A stretch of 64,000 nucleotides of DNA, from assembly GCF_001424165.1 (NCBI RefSeq), contig NZ_LMOJ01000024.1:119749-183748 (forward strand), given 5' to 3'. Position numbers and translations under genes: made by a program. The stretch is from Massilia sp. Leaf139. Its GTDB lineage: Bacteria; Pseudomonadota; Gammaproteobacteria; Burkholderiales; Burkholderiaceae_D. The notes beneath the pieces were generated by a model that saw nothing but the letters and a program-made list of their open reading frames with translations, was not told the origin of the DNA and did not search any database. Of this stretch, positions 8,338-16,994 are shown piece after piece (within the stretch, counting starts at the first letter, position 1; each line of letters begins with the position of its first letter).

Positions 8338-9573
8338 ATGAGTCAAGAACCAGCGCCACGCCGCGATTTCCTGCGCTACGTGGGTACCCTGGCCGCCATG
8401 TCGACGCCCGCCATCGCGGGCGCGGCCGAGAAAGACAAGGTCACCTTCCCGCCCATCGAAACCAAGACCGAAAAGCCGGAAAAGACCGAGCCGCCGGGCG
8501 ATCCGTGGAACGAGCGGGTCGGCATCGCGATCGTCGGCGTGGGTCGTATCTCGGTAAACGAGATGCTGCCCGCTTTCGCCCAGAGCAAGCACACGAAGCC
8601 GGTGGCGCTGGTCAGCGGCGACCGCGCCAAGGCGCTCAAGATCGCGCGCCAGTACAACATCCCGGAAAGCGCGGTGCTCGACTACAAGGACTACGACAGG
8701 CTGGCGCAGATGCCCGAGGTGCAGGGCGTGTATATCGCGCTCCCGAACAGCATGCACGCCGAGTACACGATCCGCGCCGCGAAAGCGGGCAAGCACGTGC
8801 TGTGCGAAAAACCGATGGCCAACACGGTGGCCGAATGCGAGAGCATGATCGCAGCCTGCAAGACGGCCAGGCGCAAGCTGATGATCGCCTACCGCCGCCA
8901 GTACTCGCCGCTCGACCGCGCGCTCGTCAAGATGATTCGCGAGAAGAAGCTGGGCGAGCTGCGCGAATTCGTCTCCGTGAATTCGCAGAACATGGCCGAC
9001 CCGCAGCACTGGCGCATGAAGCGCGCGCTGGCCGGCGGCGGCCCGCTGCCCGACGTGGGCCTGTACTGTATCAGCCAGGCGCGCTTCCTGAGCGGCGAGG
9101 AACCGGTGGAAGTGACCGGTCACACCTGGTCGACGCCGGGCGACGCGCGCTTCAAGGAGGTCGAGGAATCCTGCCAGTTCACGCTGCGCTTCCCGAGCGG
9201 TTTCATGGCCACCTGTTCGACCGGCTACAGCTCGCACAAATCGCAGATGTACCGCCTGAACGGATCGAGCGCCTGGGCCGAAATGAGCCCGGCCTACGCC
9301 TACGAGGGCAACCGCCTGCGCGTCTCGCGCGTCGAGCAGGGCAGGGAGCAGGGGGCGGAGCTGCACATCGAGGAAGGCAATCAGTTCGCCAAGGAGCTCG
9401 ATCACTTCGCCCAGTGCGTGCGCAAGGACAGGGAGCCGCATACGCCGGGCGAGGAGGGGCTGCAGGATCAGCGCATCATCGCGGCGATCTACGAGTCGGC
9501 GCGCAGCGGGCGGCCGGTCAAATTGGCGCCGCCGGGCAAGACGCGCGGGCCGGAGCCGGAAGAGCAGGGTTGA
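8338..9573 (+). CDS. Tat-exported Gfo/Idh/MocA family oxidoreductase
   Basis: NAD(P)-dependent sugar-type oxidoreductase of 411 residues, of the glucose-fructose oxidoreductase kind. A twin-arginine signal (RRDFLRYVGTLAAM) at residues 8-30 implies export folded with its cofactor. The Rossmann domain starts at IAIVGVGRISVNEM, the family EKP motif is in HVLCEKPMA, and the catalytic region reads GGGPLPDVGLYCISQARFL. I start at ATG 8338 because AAAGGA lies 7 bases upstream and the Tat signal follows at once; a longer in-frame reading upstream lacks these. It is a single gene. Substrate and direction of reaction are not known, though a periplasmic sugar or polyol is likely. Confidence 0.88.
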   Translation: MSQEPAPRRDFLRYVGTLAAMSTPAIAGAAEKDKVTFPPIETKTEKPEKTEPPGDPWNERVGIAIVGVGRISVNEMLPAFAQSKHTKPVALVSGDRAKALKIARQYNIPESAVLDYKDYDRLAQMPEVQGVYIALPNSMHAEYTIRAAKAGKHVLCEKPMANTVAECESMIAACKTARRKLMIAYRRQYSPLDRALVKMIREKKLGELREFVSVNSQNMADPQHWRMKRALAGGGPLPDVGLYCISQARFLSGEEPVEVTGHTWSTPGDARFKEVEESCQFTLRFPSGFMATCSTGYSSHKSQMYRLNGSSAWAEMSPAYAYEGNRLRVSRVEQGREQGAELHIEEGNQFAKELDHFAQCVRKDREPHTPGEEGLQDQRIIAAIYESARSGRPVKLAPPGKTRGPEPEEQG

Positions 9574-9610
9574 GACGGACGGCCCAGCGCATGCGCGGAC
9601 GGCGGGCGAT

Positions 9611-10048
9611 GTGACGCCACGACACATCGCTGTTCTTCCTGTACGATGGGCCGATGGTCAAAAAGCCCTGATTGTCGACGACTTCCCCTTCGACGTGGAG
9701 TTGACGCGCCGCGTCCTGCAGAGCTGCGCGGCCAGCCATGAAGTCGTCGTCGTTTCCGACGGCGAGGAGGCATTGCGTGCGCTGACCGCGGCGCACGACT
9801 TCGACCTCGTCCTGCTCGACCTGAAGCTGCCGAAAGTGGACGGCTTCGAAGTTCTCAAGGAGATCTCCTCCAAACCCTCCCTGTCCGATATTCCCGTCAT
9901 CGTCCTCTCCAGCTCGCGCGACGAGACCGACCGCGTGCGCACGCGCATGCTGGGGGCAGGGGACTTCGTGGAAAAGGCGATCGATTACGCGGTGTTCAAG
10001 GCGGATCTGACGCGGGCGCTGACGCAGACCGGGTTTGGTTGCGCCTGA
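9611..10048 (+). CDS. single-domain response regulator (start uncertain)
   Basis: A receiver-only response regulator of about 145 residues. All key residues are present: the acidic pair in ALIVDDFPFD, the phospho-acceptor in LVLLDLKLPKVDGFEVL, the switch serine in VIVLSSS and the lysine in FVEKAID (KA where KP is usual). The open frame can begin at GTG 9611, but neither a good ribosome site nor a natural N-terminus is seen. A more natural start, ATGGTC at 9654, is one base out of frame: the run after it has five A, and six would give MVKKALIVDD. The gene lies end to end with the dioxygenase/kinase pair and may serve that kinase. Confidence 0.8.
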   Translation: MTPRHIAVLPVRWADGQKALIVDDFPFDVELTRRVLQSCAASHEVVVVSDGEEALRALTAAHDFDLVLLDLKLPKVDGFEVLKEISSKPSLSDIPVIVLSSSRDETDRVRTRMLGAGDFVEKAIDYAVFKADLTRALTQTGFGCA

Positions 10049-10064
10049 GCACAGGCGATGTACG

Positions 10065-10140
10065 GCGTGGAGTCAGGACTCCACCCTACATGTCAGGCTA
10101 GTCGGCGATTGTAGGGTGGAGTCCCCGACTCCACGCGTTA
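10065..10140. repeat. REP-like inverted pair
   Basis: Two REP-like copies face each other: 10065-10089 in reverse orientation (ends CCACCCTAC) and 10111-10140 forward (GTAGGGTGG...CCACGCGTTA). Each can fold on itself and the pair can form one long hairpin. They fill the gap between the converging response regulator and dioxygenase genes, where such elements often also end transcription. Confidence 0.8.
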
Positions 10141-10160
10141 CACAATCACCGATATTCCGC

Positions 10161-11000
10161 TCATGCGAACCCACGCACCGGCAAATTGCCATCGCGCTGG
10201 ATCCAGTTACGCGGCGAATACACGGTCGACGCATCCGTCGCATGCAAGGTGAACGCATGGCGCGACACCGGCGAGCGGTTCGGCGCGCTGTAGTGCGGCA
10301 GCAGGCCATGGAAGCAGACCAGCGTGCCCGCCGCCGCTTCCAGCGGCACGGCGGTGCTGCCGCCGGGCCAGGGCGTGGCGTCGAGCTTCTCCATGCGGGT
10401 CGCGTCGCCCTCGCGCAGGAAGCGTTCGCGCAGTGGGCCGCGGTGCCCGCCCGGCTCGGCCCACAGGCAGCCATTGTCGACCGTCGCGTCTTCGAGCGCG
10501 AACCAGAAGGTGGTCACGCTGACCGGATCGGTGTCGAAGAAGCTCGCGTCCTGGTGCCAGCGCACTTCGCCGCCGATGCCGGGCTGTTTGAAGATGTACA
10601 TCGACTGCCACACCTGCGGCCGCGCCAGGCCGAGGTCGCGCGCCACGGCGGCCAGCCTGGGGTCGCGCGTAAATGCGGAGAACACCGGGTCGAGGTCGTG
10701 CATCGCGTGGCCGATCTTGTTGATCGACAGTGCTTTCGCCTGGCGCAATTGGCCGTCCGGCCCGAAGGCCTCCTCCTCGAAGAAGCAGCGCACCGTGTTG
10801 TCCGACCCGAGGAACCAGGCGTCGCTGACTCGCTCCTGCTCGCGCGTGGTGAAGATGGAGCGCGACTCGTTCGGATCGAAGGCCTCGACGATGGACTCGG
10901 CGCGTGCGCGCAGCGCGGTGATCTCGTCCAGGCTCTTGAAGCCGGGCAGGACGATGAAGCCGTCGCGTTCGTACTGGCTGCGTTGTTCGGCGCTCAGCAT
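10161..11000 (-). CDS. phytanoyl-CoA dioxygenase (PhyH) family protein
   Basis: Fe(II)/2-oxoglutarate-dependent oxygenase of 279 residues. The iron-binding facial triad is visible as H149 and D151 (RWHQDASFF) and H236 (LLPHYSAPNRS), with R247 placed to hold 2-oxoglutarate. The start is ATG 11000, 7 bases after AAGGAGG. The open frame runs much further upstream, but that part is a shadow of the kinase gene. It begins only two bases after the stop of the histidine kinase gene, so the two form an operon. Substrate is unknown: this family hydroxylates lipids, amino acids and small metabolites. Confidence 0.88.
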   Translation of the reverse strand: MLSAEQRSQYERDGFIVLPGFKSLDEITALRARAESIVEAFDPNESRSIFTTREQERVSDAWFLGSDNTVRCFFEEEAFGPDGQLRQAKALSINKIGHAMHDLDPVFSAFTRDPRLAAVARDLGLARPQVWQSMYIFKQPGIGGEVRWHQDASFFDTDPVSVTTFWFALEDATVDNGCLWAEPGGHRGPLRERFLREGDATRMEKLDATPWPGGSTAVPLEAAAGTLVCFHGLLPHYSAPNRSPVSRHAFTLHATDASTVYSPRNWIQRDGNLPVRGFA

Positions 11001-11002
11001 GT

Positions 11003-12187
11003 TCAAGCCTCCTTCTTCGCCGGCACCATGCGGAACAGGAACATCGTCACGCCGTTTGTCGAGCTCACTTCGATCGTGCCCTGGTGGGCGCGCGCGATCT
11101 GGTCGACGATGTACAGGCCCAGGCCCAGGCCTTCGCTGCCCGAACGCGAGGCGGCGCGCCAGTAGGGCTTGAACAGGCCGTCGATCACGTCCTGCGGCAG
11201 CTCGCGGCCGGCGTTGGCTACCGACAGCACGAACTCGCCGCCGTCGAAGGCGGCATCGACCCGGACGGGGGCATGATCGCTGCCGTGCACCAGCGCGTTC
11301 TTCAGCAGGTTCGACAGCAGCTGGGCGATGCGTTCCGGATCGCAGCGCAGGCGCAGGCCGGGGGCGATGCGGGCCTCGATCGCGCGCTGCGGATACAGGC
11401 CGCGCATCTCGTCGACCACCTGTTCGAGCGTGACGTCGACCTCGGCCTCGCGCAGGGTCATCGGAATGCCGCTGCCCATGCGCCCGCGCGTGAAATCGAC
11501 CACGTCGTCGACCAGCGCCGCCATGCGCGTGGCGCTCTTGCGGATGCGCTCGACGATGGGGCGGGTGTCCGGATCGGGGTGCTTCAATGCCAGCAGTTCG
11601 GTGCCCAGCAGGATCGAGCCGAGCGGGGTGCGCAGGTCGTGGCCGAGGACGGCGATGAACTGTTCGCGCAGTTCCGCCGTTTCGCGCTCGTCGAGCAGCT
11701 CGGCGCGCGCGGCGACCAGCTTGGTGTCGGCATCGAGCTGCTTCGACACCAGTTCGGCGAACAGGTGCATGGTCGTGGCGACGGTGCTGTCGGTCAGGCG
11801 CGCCGGCTCCGGGTCGAGACCGCACAGGGTGCCGAAATAGGCGCCGTCGGCGCGGAAGATCGGGATCGAAAAATAGCTCTCGAAGCCGTAGATGCGCGGC
11901 GTGTGGTGATCGCGATACTGGTCGCTGCCGCGGACGCTGTCGATAATGACGGCGCGCGCGGTGTCGCGTACCTCTTCGCACAGCGTCGTGGTCACATCGA
12001 GCTGGGCGCCGGGGGCGAGCCCGAAGTCGAGTCGGTCGAGCACCGCGCAGGCGGTCCAGGAATCGTCGGTGACGTGCGCGATACAGACGAACCGCAGGCC
12101 CGTCATGGCGGCCACGGTTTCCAGAATTTTCGGCACGGCGCTGATGGCCTGGATCTCGGCCACACGTTTTGAAAGATCCTCTTTCAT
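11003..12187 (-). CDS. soluble GAF-domain sensor histidine kinase
   Basis: A 394-residue kinase without membrane helices. Residues 15-155 form a GAF sensor domain with the typical FGTLCGLDPEP ending. The HisKA H-box is FIAVLGHDLRTPLGSI with H183 as phosphorylation site. The ATPase has N-box QLLSNLLKNALVHG and G-box GLGLGLYIV. It senses something in the cytoplasm, perhaps a small ligand, light or redox state. The gene is directly upstream of the PhyH dioxygenase (two-base gap) and about 80 bases downstream of the M29-like gene. The convergent receiver protein at 9611-10048 is the nearest complete partner. Confidence 0.9.
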   Translation of the reverse strand: MKEDLSKRVAEIQAISAVPKILETVAAMTGLRFVCIAHVTDDSWTACAVLDRLDFGLAPGAQLDVTTTLCEEVRDTARAVIIDSVRGSDQYRDHHTPRIYGFESYFSIPIFRADGAYFGTLCGLDPEPARLTDSTVATTMHLFAELVSKQLDADTKLVAARAELLDERETAELREQFIAVLGHDLRTPLGSILLGTELLALKHPDPDTRPIVERIRKSATRMAALVDDVVDFTRGRMGSGIPMTLREAEVDVTLEQVVDEMRGLYPQRAIEARIAPGLRLRCDPERIAQLLSNLLKNALVHGSDHAPVRVDAAFDGGEFVLSVANAGRELPQDVIDGLFKPYWRAASRSGSEGLGLGLYIVDQIARAHQGTIEVSSTNGVTMFLFRMVPAKKEA

Positions 12188-12265
12188 CCCAGTTTCCAGC
12201 TAATTTTTATAAAATCACATCGACAGCCTGTTATCCTACCACTTGCTGCACTCAAATCCATCAAA

Positions 12266-13324
12266 TCAGACGATCCAGTTGCCATCTGCATACACTTGCT
12301 CTTCGCCCAAGTAGACGGCGTCGGTGACCACGAACACGTCGATGTGGTAACGCGCATCTTTCCTCTTGAAACCCGGTTTCGGATAGACGCCGTGCTTGGC
12401 CCCGAGCGAGAGGTGGATGCCGCACATGCGCTCGTAGGTGCCGATGTCGTCGACCCGGCGTTCGCGCGAGAAGGCGCGGTTCATGCCGAAGCCGAGTTCG
12501 CGCACCCAGACCTCGCCTTCGTCGCGGCGGATGATGTCGAGCACCTGCTGGAATTGCGGCGTCGCGTTCTCGGTGCCGACCACGCGCCCGCGTTCGACGA
12601 CGATCGTTACTGGCGTCTCCGGCCGGTTCGACAGGTAGGAGGTGTCGCCGAACACGTGGATCTGCGCGCGCCCGTTCACCGCCTCCAGGTCGAGCGCCTC
12701 GGTGAACACTTCGCCGATCGGGAACTGGCCGCCGACGTTGTGCATCTCGCTGTAGTCGCCGATGTTGAGCTTGGCCGGCTCGAAGGGCGAAGCGAAGGTC
12801 AGCTCCTCGCCGCCGCCGCAGACGCGCGCCAGCGGCGCCGCATCGATGCGGCCTTTCAGCGCGCGCCCGACCCCGCGGAAGTAGGCCGGGTCGTAGGCCA
12901 GCGCCTCGATATAGTGCTCGCCCTGGACACCCGGCATGCGCGACAGGTGCACGTGCTCGATCACCTTCAGGCCCAGCTTGAACAGTTCGACCCGGATGCG
13001 GAAGGCCTCCAGCCTGAAATTGGTCGACTGCACCAGCACCACCAGATCTTTCGGCGCGAGGCCGCGGAAACGCGCCAGCACCTCGGCGGGATCGACGCCG
13101 TCGAAGTCGAGGAAGTCGGATTCGGGCAGATTGCGCCGGTAAGCCTCGACCAGTGCGCGCGAAAGACCCGTGCGGGTGTCGTAGACGACCAGGGCGCGCG
13201 GGCCATCGACACTGCGAGGGCCGTGTTCGATGGCGACGGCGAGGATGTCTTTCAGGTGCGCGGTGGCGGCATCGACGGCGTGCGCGGGCAGGTCGGGCGT
13301 GGGGGCGAGGGCGGGAGCGGTCAT
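12266..13324 (-). CDS. M29 (AmpS-like) aminopeptidase-related protein
   Basis: A 352-residue protein resembling leucyl aminopeptidases of the M29 family, which use two metal ions. The order of metal-ligand motifs matches that family: E205 in PIGEVFTEA, E276 in RELGFGMN, H304 in GIHLSLGAKH, and H327 with D329 in YHIDVF. Identity outside the motifs looks low, so it may be a distant or specialised member. I take ATG 13324 as start because the protein core begins soon after; no clear ribosome site is visible there, and ATG 13406 is an alternative. It is divergent from the tubulin-cluster genes across about 220 bases. Confidence 0.65.
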   Translation of the reverse strand: MTAPALAPTPDLPAHAVDAATAHLKDILAVAIEHGPRSVDGPRALVVYDTRTGLSRALVEAYRRNLPESDFLDFDGVDPAEVLARFRGLAPKDLVVLVQSTNFRLEAFRIRVELFKLGLKVIEHVHLSRMPGVQGEHYIEALAYDPAYFRGVGRALKGRIDAAPLARVCGGGEELTFASPFEPAKLNIGDYSEMHNVGGQFPIGEVFTEALDLEAVNGRAQIHVFGDTSYLSNRPETPVTIVVERGRVVGTENATPQFQQVLDIIRRDEGEVWVRELGFGMNRAFSRERRVDDIGTYERMCGIHLSLGAKHGVYPKPGFKRKDARYHIDVFVVTDAVYLGEEQVYADGNWIV

Positions 13325-13545
13325 GGGAAAAGAGGGCGGGGAGCCGAAGGCGCGGATAGACCCGGCATTATACGATTGCGCGGCCGATTCCTTGACAAGG
13401 CGCATGGTGCGCGCCTGGCGGTGCCACCGGGCGCTACCGGCCGAACGGCGCGCCGCAAAGGCGCCGGGGCAGTTATGATTTAGACAGCAATGGCCACCCG
13501 CAACACGGGGGCGGCATGCATATCTCAATCTGACGGCGGAGCACG

Positions 13546-15027
13546 ATGGCAACACAATGGGAGACGCCGGCCAGCACCTGGCTGGAGGACGAGACGAGCG
13601 GGCAGTTCGCGCTGCAGGCCACGCAAGGCCTGGGGCCGATCGACTGGCAGGCGCATGCGCGCGGCCGGCTGCCGGACGTCGCCCACCTGGTCGGCGCCTC
13701 GCTCCCGACCGCCTGTGCCTGCGCCGGCATCTATCCGGAAGGGTTTGCCTACTGCCCGAATTGCGGCGCGCCGCTCGAACGCCTGCAGGGACGCACCGGG
13801 CACCAGCCGGACTGGTGGGGCGCGCCCAGCGACCAGGCCTTGCCGCGCCACGTGCCGCACGGTTTGCCGGTCACCTCCCTGGCGCTGGGCGACCGCCTGG
13901 AAGGGCGTCCCGCCGCGCCCCACGTCAATCGCGCGGAACTGGCCATGCCGGCGCCGCCGAACGCGCATTGCGAATTCATCGCCGGCAGCTACGGCTTTCC
14001 CGAACAGCGCCTGCTGGCGCTGGCCCCGGCGCGCGGGGTGCTGCAGTACTGGGATCCGCTGGCCCAGCTGTGGCATGTGATGGGCGCCGAGGAGCCTGGC
14101 GCCGAGCTGCGCTTTTCCGCCGGCGGCTACAGCTGGCTGCCGGCCGTGAATCCGGCGCGCGGCGAAGTCGGCATCGTGCCGCTCGATACGGGGCTGTCGC
14201 GGCTGTGGATCAACCCGGTCAACGAAAGCTACCGGCTCGAATTGCTGTTCGCCGGGCGCCTGGCCTCGAGCCCCGGCGTGATGCGGCGCCAGGTCGGCTG
14301 CCTGTACGTGGACGACGGCGTGCTGCACCTGCTCGACGCCCAGCTCGACTTCGTCAACGGCGTCACCTTCGATTGTCCCGACGCGCCCACTTCCGGCTGG
14401 GATCGTCCGATCGGCTATGACAACCGCCTGTTCTGGCTGCACGCGCAGGGGCAGCTGGTGTGGCGTCCGGGCGAAGCGCCGCGCTGGACGCCGTGGCCGC
14501 GCGGCTGGGCGCCCAAGCTCGATTTCGGCGGCCCCACGCAAAGCCGCGACGGCCGCCTGTGGCACATCGGGCACGACGGCCAGGCCTATTCCTTCCTCGA
14601 ACTCGGGGCCGAGAATCCGCAAGTCGAGCCGATCGACGGCGCGCGCCTGGGCTTCGCCAATTTCCTGTTCCGGCGCGGCCACCCGGTGCTCGACCAGCCC
14701 TGGTCGGCCGAGCACATCGAAGACGTGGTCGAGGACGACACCCTGGTGCTGCCGCTGCTGCGCAGTTTCAATAACAACCGCGCGCAGCCGAGCGGGCTGG
14801 TGCTGCGCTTTCATGCCTACACCGGCCGCGCCGAGGAGGCGCTGGCCGGCCGCACCATCGCCCGCACGACCATCGAATGGATCGGCAAGCGCAACCTGAT
14901 CCTCGACGAGGTCGCGCGCTTGTCGCGGCCGCTGGACTGCGTGCCTTTCGTCTACAACGGCGCGCTGTGGCTGCACCATCCGGACTGGAACACGGTGCGC
15001 GGCTGGCGCCTGGAAGTCCAGCCGTGA
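13546..15027 (+). CDS. zinc-ribbon protein, first gene of tubulin-like cluster
   Basis: A 493-residue protein of no family I can name. A zinc-ribbon-like cysteine set lies near the N-terminus: C57, C59, C70 and C73 (ACACAGIYPEGFAYCPNCG). The remaining 400 residues are rich in Trp, Gly and aromatic strands (QYWDPLAQLWHVM, RLWHIGHDGQAYSFLEL), suggesting a beta-rich or propeller-like body. There is no signal peptide, so it is cytoplasmic. GGAG lies 4 bases before the ATG. Its stop codon overlaps the GTG start of the VWA-like gene (GTGA), tying it to the cluster. It may be the component that recognises a substrate or complex for the tubulin-like protein; that is inference. Confidence 0.75.
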   Translation: MATQWETPASTWLEDETSGQFALQATQGLGPIDWQAHARGRLPDVAHLVGASLPTACACAGIYPEGFAYCPNCGAPLERLQGRTGHQPDWWGAPSDQALPRHVPHGLPVTSLALGDRLEGRPAAPHVNRAELAMPAPPNAHCEFIAGSYGFPEQRLLALAPARGVLQYWDPLAQLWHVMGAEEPGAELRFSAGGYSWLPAVNPARGEVGIVPLDTGLSRLWINPVNESYRLELLFAGRLASSPGVMRRQVGCLYVDDGVLHLLDAQLDFVNGVTFDCPDAPTSGWDRPIGYDNRLFWLHAQGQLVWRPGEAPRWTPWPRGWAPKLDFGGPTQSRDGRLWHIGHDGQAYSFLELGAENPQVEPIDGARLGFANFLFRRGHPVLDQPWSAEHIEDVVEDDTLVLPLLRSFNNNRAQPSGLVLRFHAYTGRAEEALAGRTIARTTIEWIGKRNLILDEVARLSRPLDCVPFVYNGALWLHHPDWNTVRGWRLEVQP

Positions 15028-16508
15028 CGGCGTTTTTCGTTCGCACCCTGGCGATCCTGGCGCTGCTGTGCGGCGCGGGTTCAAGCTGGGCCACGCCGCA
15101 CGTCTTCCTGGTGCAGAACTCGGGCTGGATGGAGCCGTTCTACAGCGATCCGAAGTCGCCCTTCAAGCCGCTGGTGACCGAGTTGGCGCTGGCCGTGGCC
15201 CGGCCCGGCGACGCGCTGGTGCTGGCCGCCTTCAACCAGTCGCAGCCGAACGCGCCGTCGCCGCGCGCGCTGCTCTCGGCCACCGTCGGCCAGGGCACGC
15301 GCGGCGACGTCACCCGCGTCCTGGCCGGTCTCGACACCGCCCGTAAAGCCGGCGGCGCGCTGGCCGACACCGACCTCGGCGAAGCCGTGAGCGCCGCCAT
15401 GACGCAGGCGCTGGGCGGGCGTGACGGCATCGTCTGGCTCGTCACCAACAACCGCAACAGCCCGAACAACGACCAGGCCACCGCGCAGCGCAACCGCGAG
15501 TTCTATCAGCTCATTCATAACGGCAGCAAAATCCGCACCGCGCTCGCCTTCCCGCTGCGCATGCCGGTCAAGGGGCAGCACTACACGGCCAACGGTTTGA
15601 TGGTATATGCCTTCGCCATCGGCGAGAGCGGGGCGCGCGCGCTCGACAGCCTGCTTGCCAGCGGCGCCATCAAGCGCATCATCACCGAGCCGCCGGCGCG
15701 CCTGAAACCGCTCGACCGCAACACCGTGCGCCTGGTGCCGCGCAAGGTCGAGAACGCGCCGGGCGTGACCTTCGCCATGGGCGCTAACGGCGTGCTGCGC
15801 GCCGACGTCGCCCCGGACGCCACCGCGCCGAACGCGAAGATCGGCTGGAACCTCGAGAACACGATGTACCCCTACACCATCGTCAGCGCGGCGCTGTCCG
15901 CGCGCTCGACGCTGGGCGGAGAGGGGCGCGCCGTCAGCCTGGGCAGCAGCCGCGTCGCCACGCTGGCGCCGGGCAAGCCGCAGCCGTTGGACTCGACCCT
16001 GCAACTCCCAACGGCCCAGCTGCCCGGTAAATGGTCGATGGCGGCGCTGAAAGCGGCGGGCTCGGCCTATGTGCTGCCGGGGACGATCGAACTGCACCTG
16101 GCGGATCAGAAGCTGGCGCTGTCCCAGGGCTTCAGGAGCCGCATGACGGAACTGTTTCCGGGCGACCCGCTGCCCGACATCTTCACGCCACCAAGCCAGG
16201 TACAGGCTTCGACCGCCGTGCTGCCGATCGAAGTGCGCGTGCATTACGGCAGCGGCCCCTTGATCGCGGCCGGCGGCGCCTTGCTGGCGTTGCTGGCCGC
16301 GGGTGCGGCGGCGGCCTACGGCTGGATGCGTCCGCGCCGCGCCGTGCTCACCGTCGAAGACGAGCAGCGCGTCATGCATGCGCGCACCGGCACGGTGCAA
16401 CCGATTTACGACAAGGCGGGCAATGAAGTCGCGCGCCTGAAGACCACCCTGTTCGGCCACCAGCTGATCGACCTGCGCGAAGGTGCGCAGGTTCGTCTCG
16501 AACGCTGA
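15024..16508 (+). CDS. membrane protein with degenerate VWA-like domain
   Basis: A 494-residue protein with a signal peptide (residues 1-23) and one C-terminal transmembrane helix near 415-440 (LIAAGGALLALLAAGAAAAYGW), followed by about 60 cytoplasmic residues. The exported part looks like a von Willebrand A fold: VFLVQNSGWM aligns with the MIDAS DxSxS strand, TDLGEAVSAAM with the second motif, and IVWLVTNNRNS with the usual TDG strand. The acidic metal ligands are replaced by amides (Q31, and NN for DG). The GTG start overlaps the previous stop, so I reject longer readings from 14877. The tail would face the tubulin-like protein across the membrane. Confidence 0.75.
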   Translation: MTAFFVRTLAILALLCGAGSSWATPHVFLVQNSGWMEPFYSDPKSPFKPLVTELALAVARPGDALVLAAFNQSQPNAPSPRALLSATVGQGTRGDVTRVLAGLDTARKAGGALADTDLGEAVSAAMTQALGGRDGIVWLVTNNRNSPNNDQATAQRNREFYQLIHNGSKIRTALAFPLRMPVKGQHYTANGLMVYAFAIGESGARALDSLLASGAIKRIITEPPARLKPLDRNTVRLVPRKVENAPGVTFAMGANGVLRADVAPDATAPNAKIGWNLENTMYPYTIVSAALSARSTLGGEGRAVSLGSSRVATLAPGKPQPLDSTLQLPTAQLPGKWSMAALKAAGSAYVLPGTIELHLADQKLALSQGFRSRMTELFPGDPLPDIFTPPSQVQASTAVLPIEVRVHYGSGPLIAAGGALLALLAAGAAAAYGWMRPRRAVLTVEDEQRVMHARTGTVQPIYDKAGNEVARLKTTLFGHQLIDLREGAQVRLER

Positions 16509-16531
16509 TCGACAAGACAACAAGGAAAACC

Positions 16532-16969
16532 ATGCAAGCCCAAAACACCGCCCAGACCGATCCCGGCTTCAAGCTGCCCGCGGATAAGAACACGCCCGAC
16601 GATCCGCTGCCCAAAACCTTGCCGGAGACGGCCACCGGCCCGGTCGAGGTCATGCCCGGCGCCCCGGCCCGGGCCACCGACACCTCCACGCGCGACGTCG
16701 CCATCGGCAGCGGCGTGTTCCTTGTGCTGCTGGTGGTGTACTTCTTTGTCCGCAACGCCTATGTGCACCACCTGGTCGTGCGCCGCGTGGCGCCGTCCAC
16801 CGCGGGCAGCGCCGGCTGGCTGCTGTTCGTCGGGCTGGCCTTCCTGTCGGCGGCGGTGGTACTGGCGATTATCAACGCGAGCAAATACCTGACTTTCGGC
16901 GTGACCGTGCCGCTGGTCGCGGTCGGCCTGGCCGGCCTGATCGCGGCCCTGTTCATCGGCCGCCGCTAA
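16532..16969 (+). CDS. three-helix membrane protein of tubulin-like cluster
   Basis: A 145-residue inner-membrane protein. Residues 1-55 are hydrophilic and proline-rich, followed by three hydrophobic helices at about 57-74, 91-112 and 119-141, ending in a short basic tail (GRR). AAGGA precedes the ATG at good spacing. It lies 23 bases after the VWA-like gene and 25 before the tubulin-like gene, so it is within one transcription unit. No known family is recognised. It may be the membrane adaptor joining the VWA-like protein and the cytoplasmic tubulin-like protein. Confidence 0.75.
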   Translation: MQAQNTAQTDPGFKLPADKNTPDDPLPKTLPETATGPVEVMPGAPARATDTSTRDVAIGSGVFLVLLVVYFFVRNAYVHHLVVRRVAPSTAGSAGWLLFVGLAFLSAAVVLAIINASKYLTFGVTVPLVAVGLAGLIAALFIGRR

Positions 16970-16994
16970 AGGAACGAAGTTAAAGGACAATGAT

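Noticed and set aside
13325..13555. N-terminal extension of the M29-like protein
   Set aside because: The added residues are Arg/Ala-rich, without a ribosome site, and reach into the start of the divergent gene.
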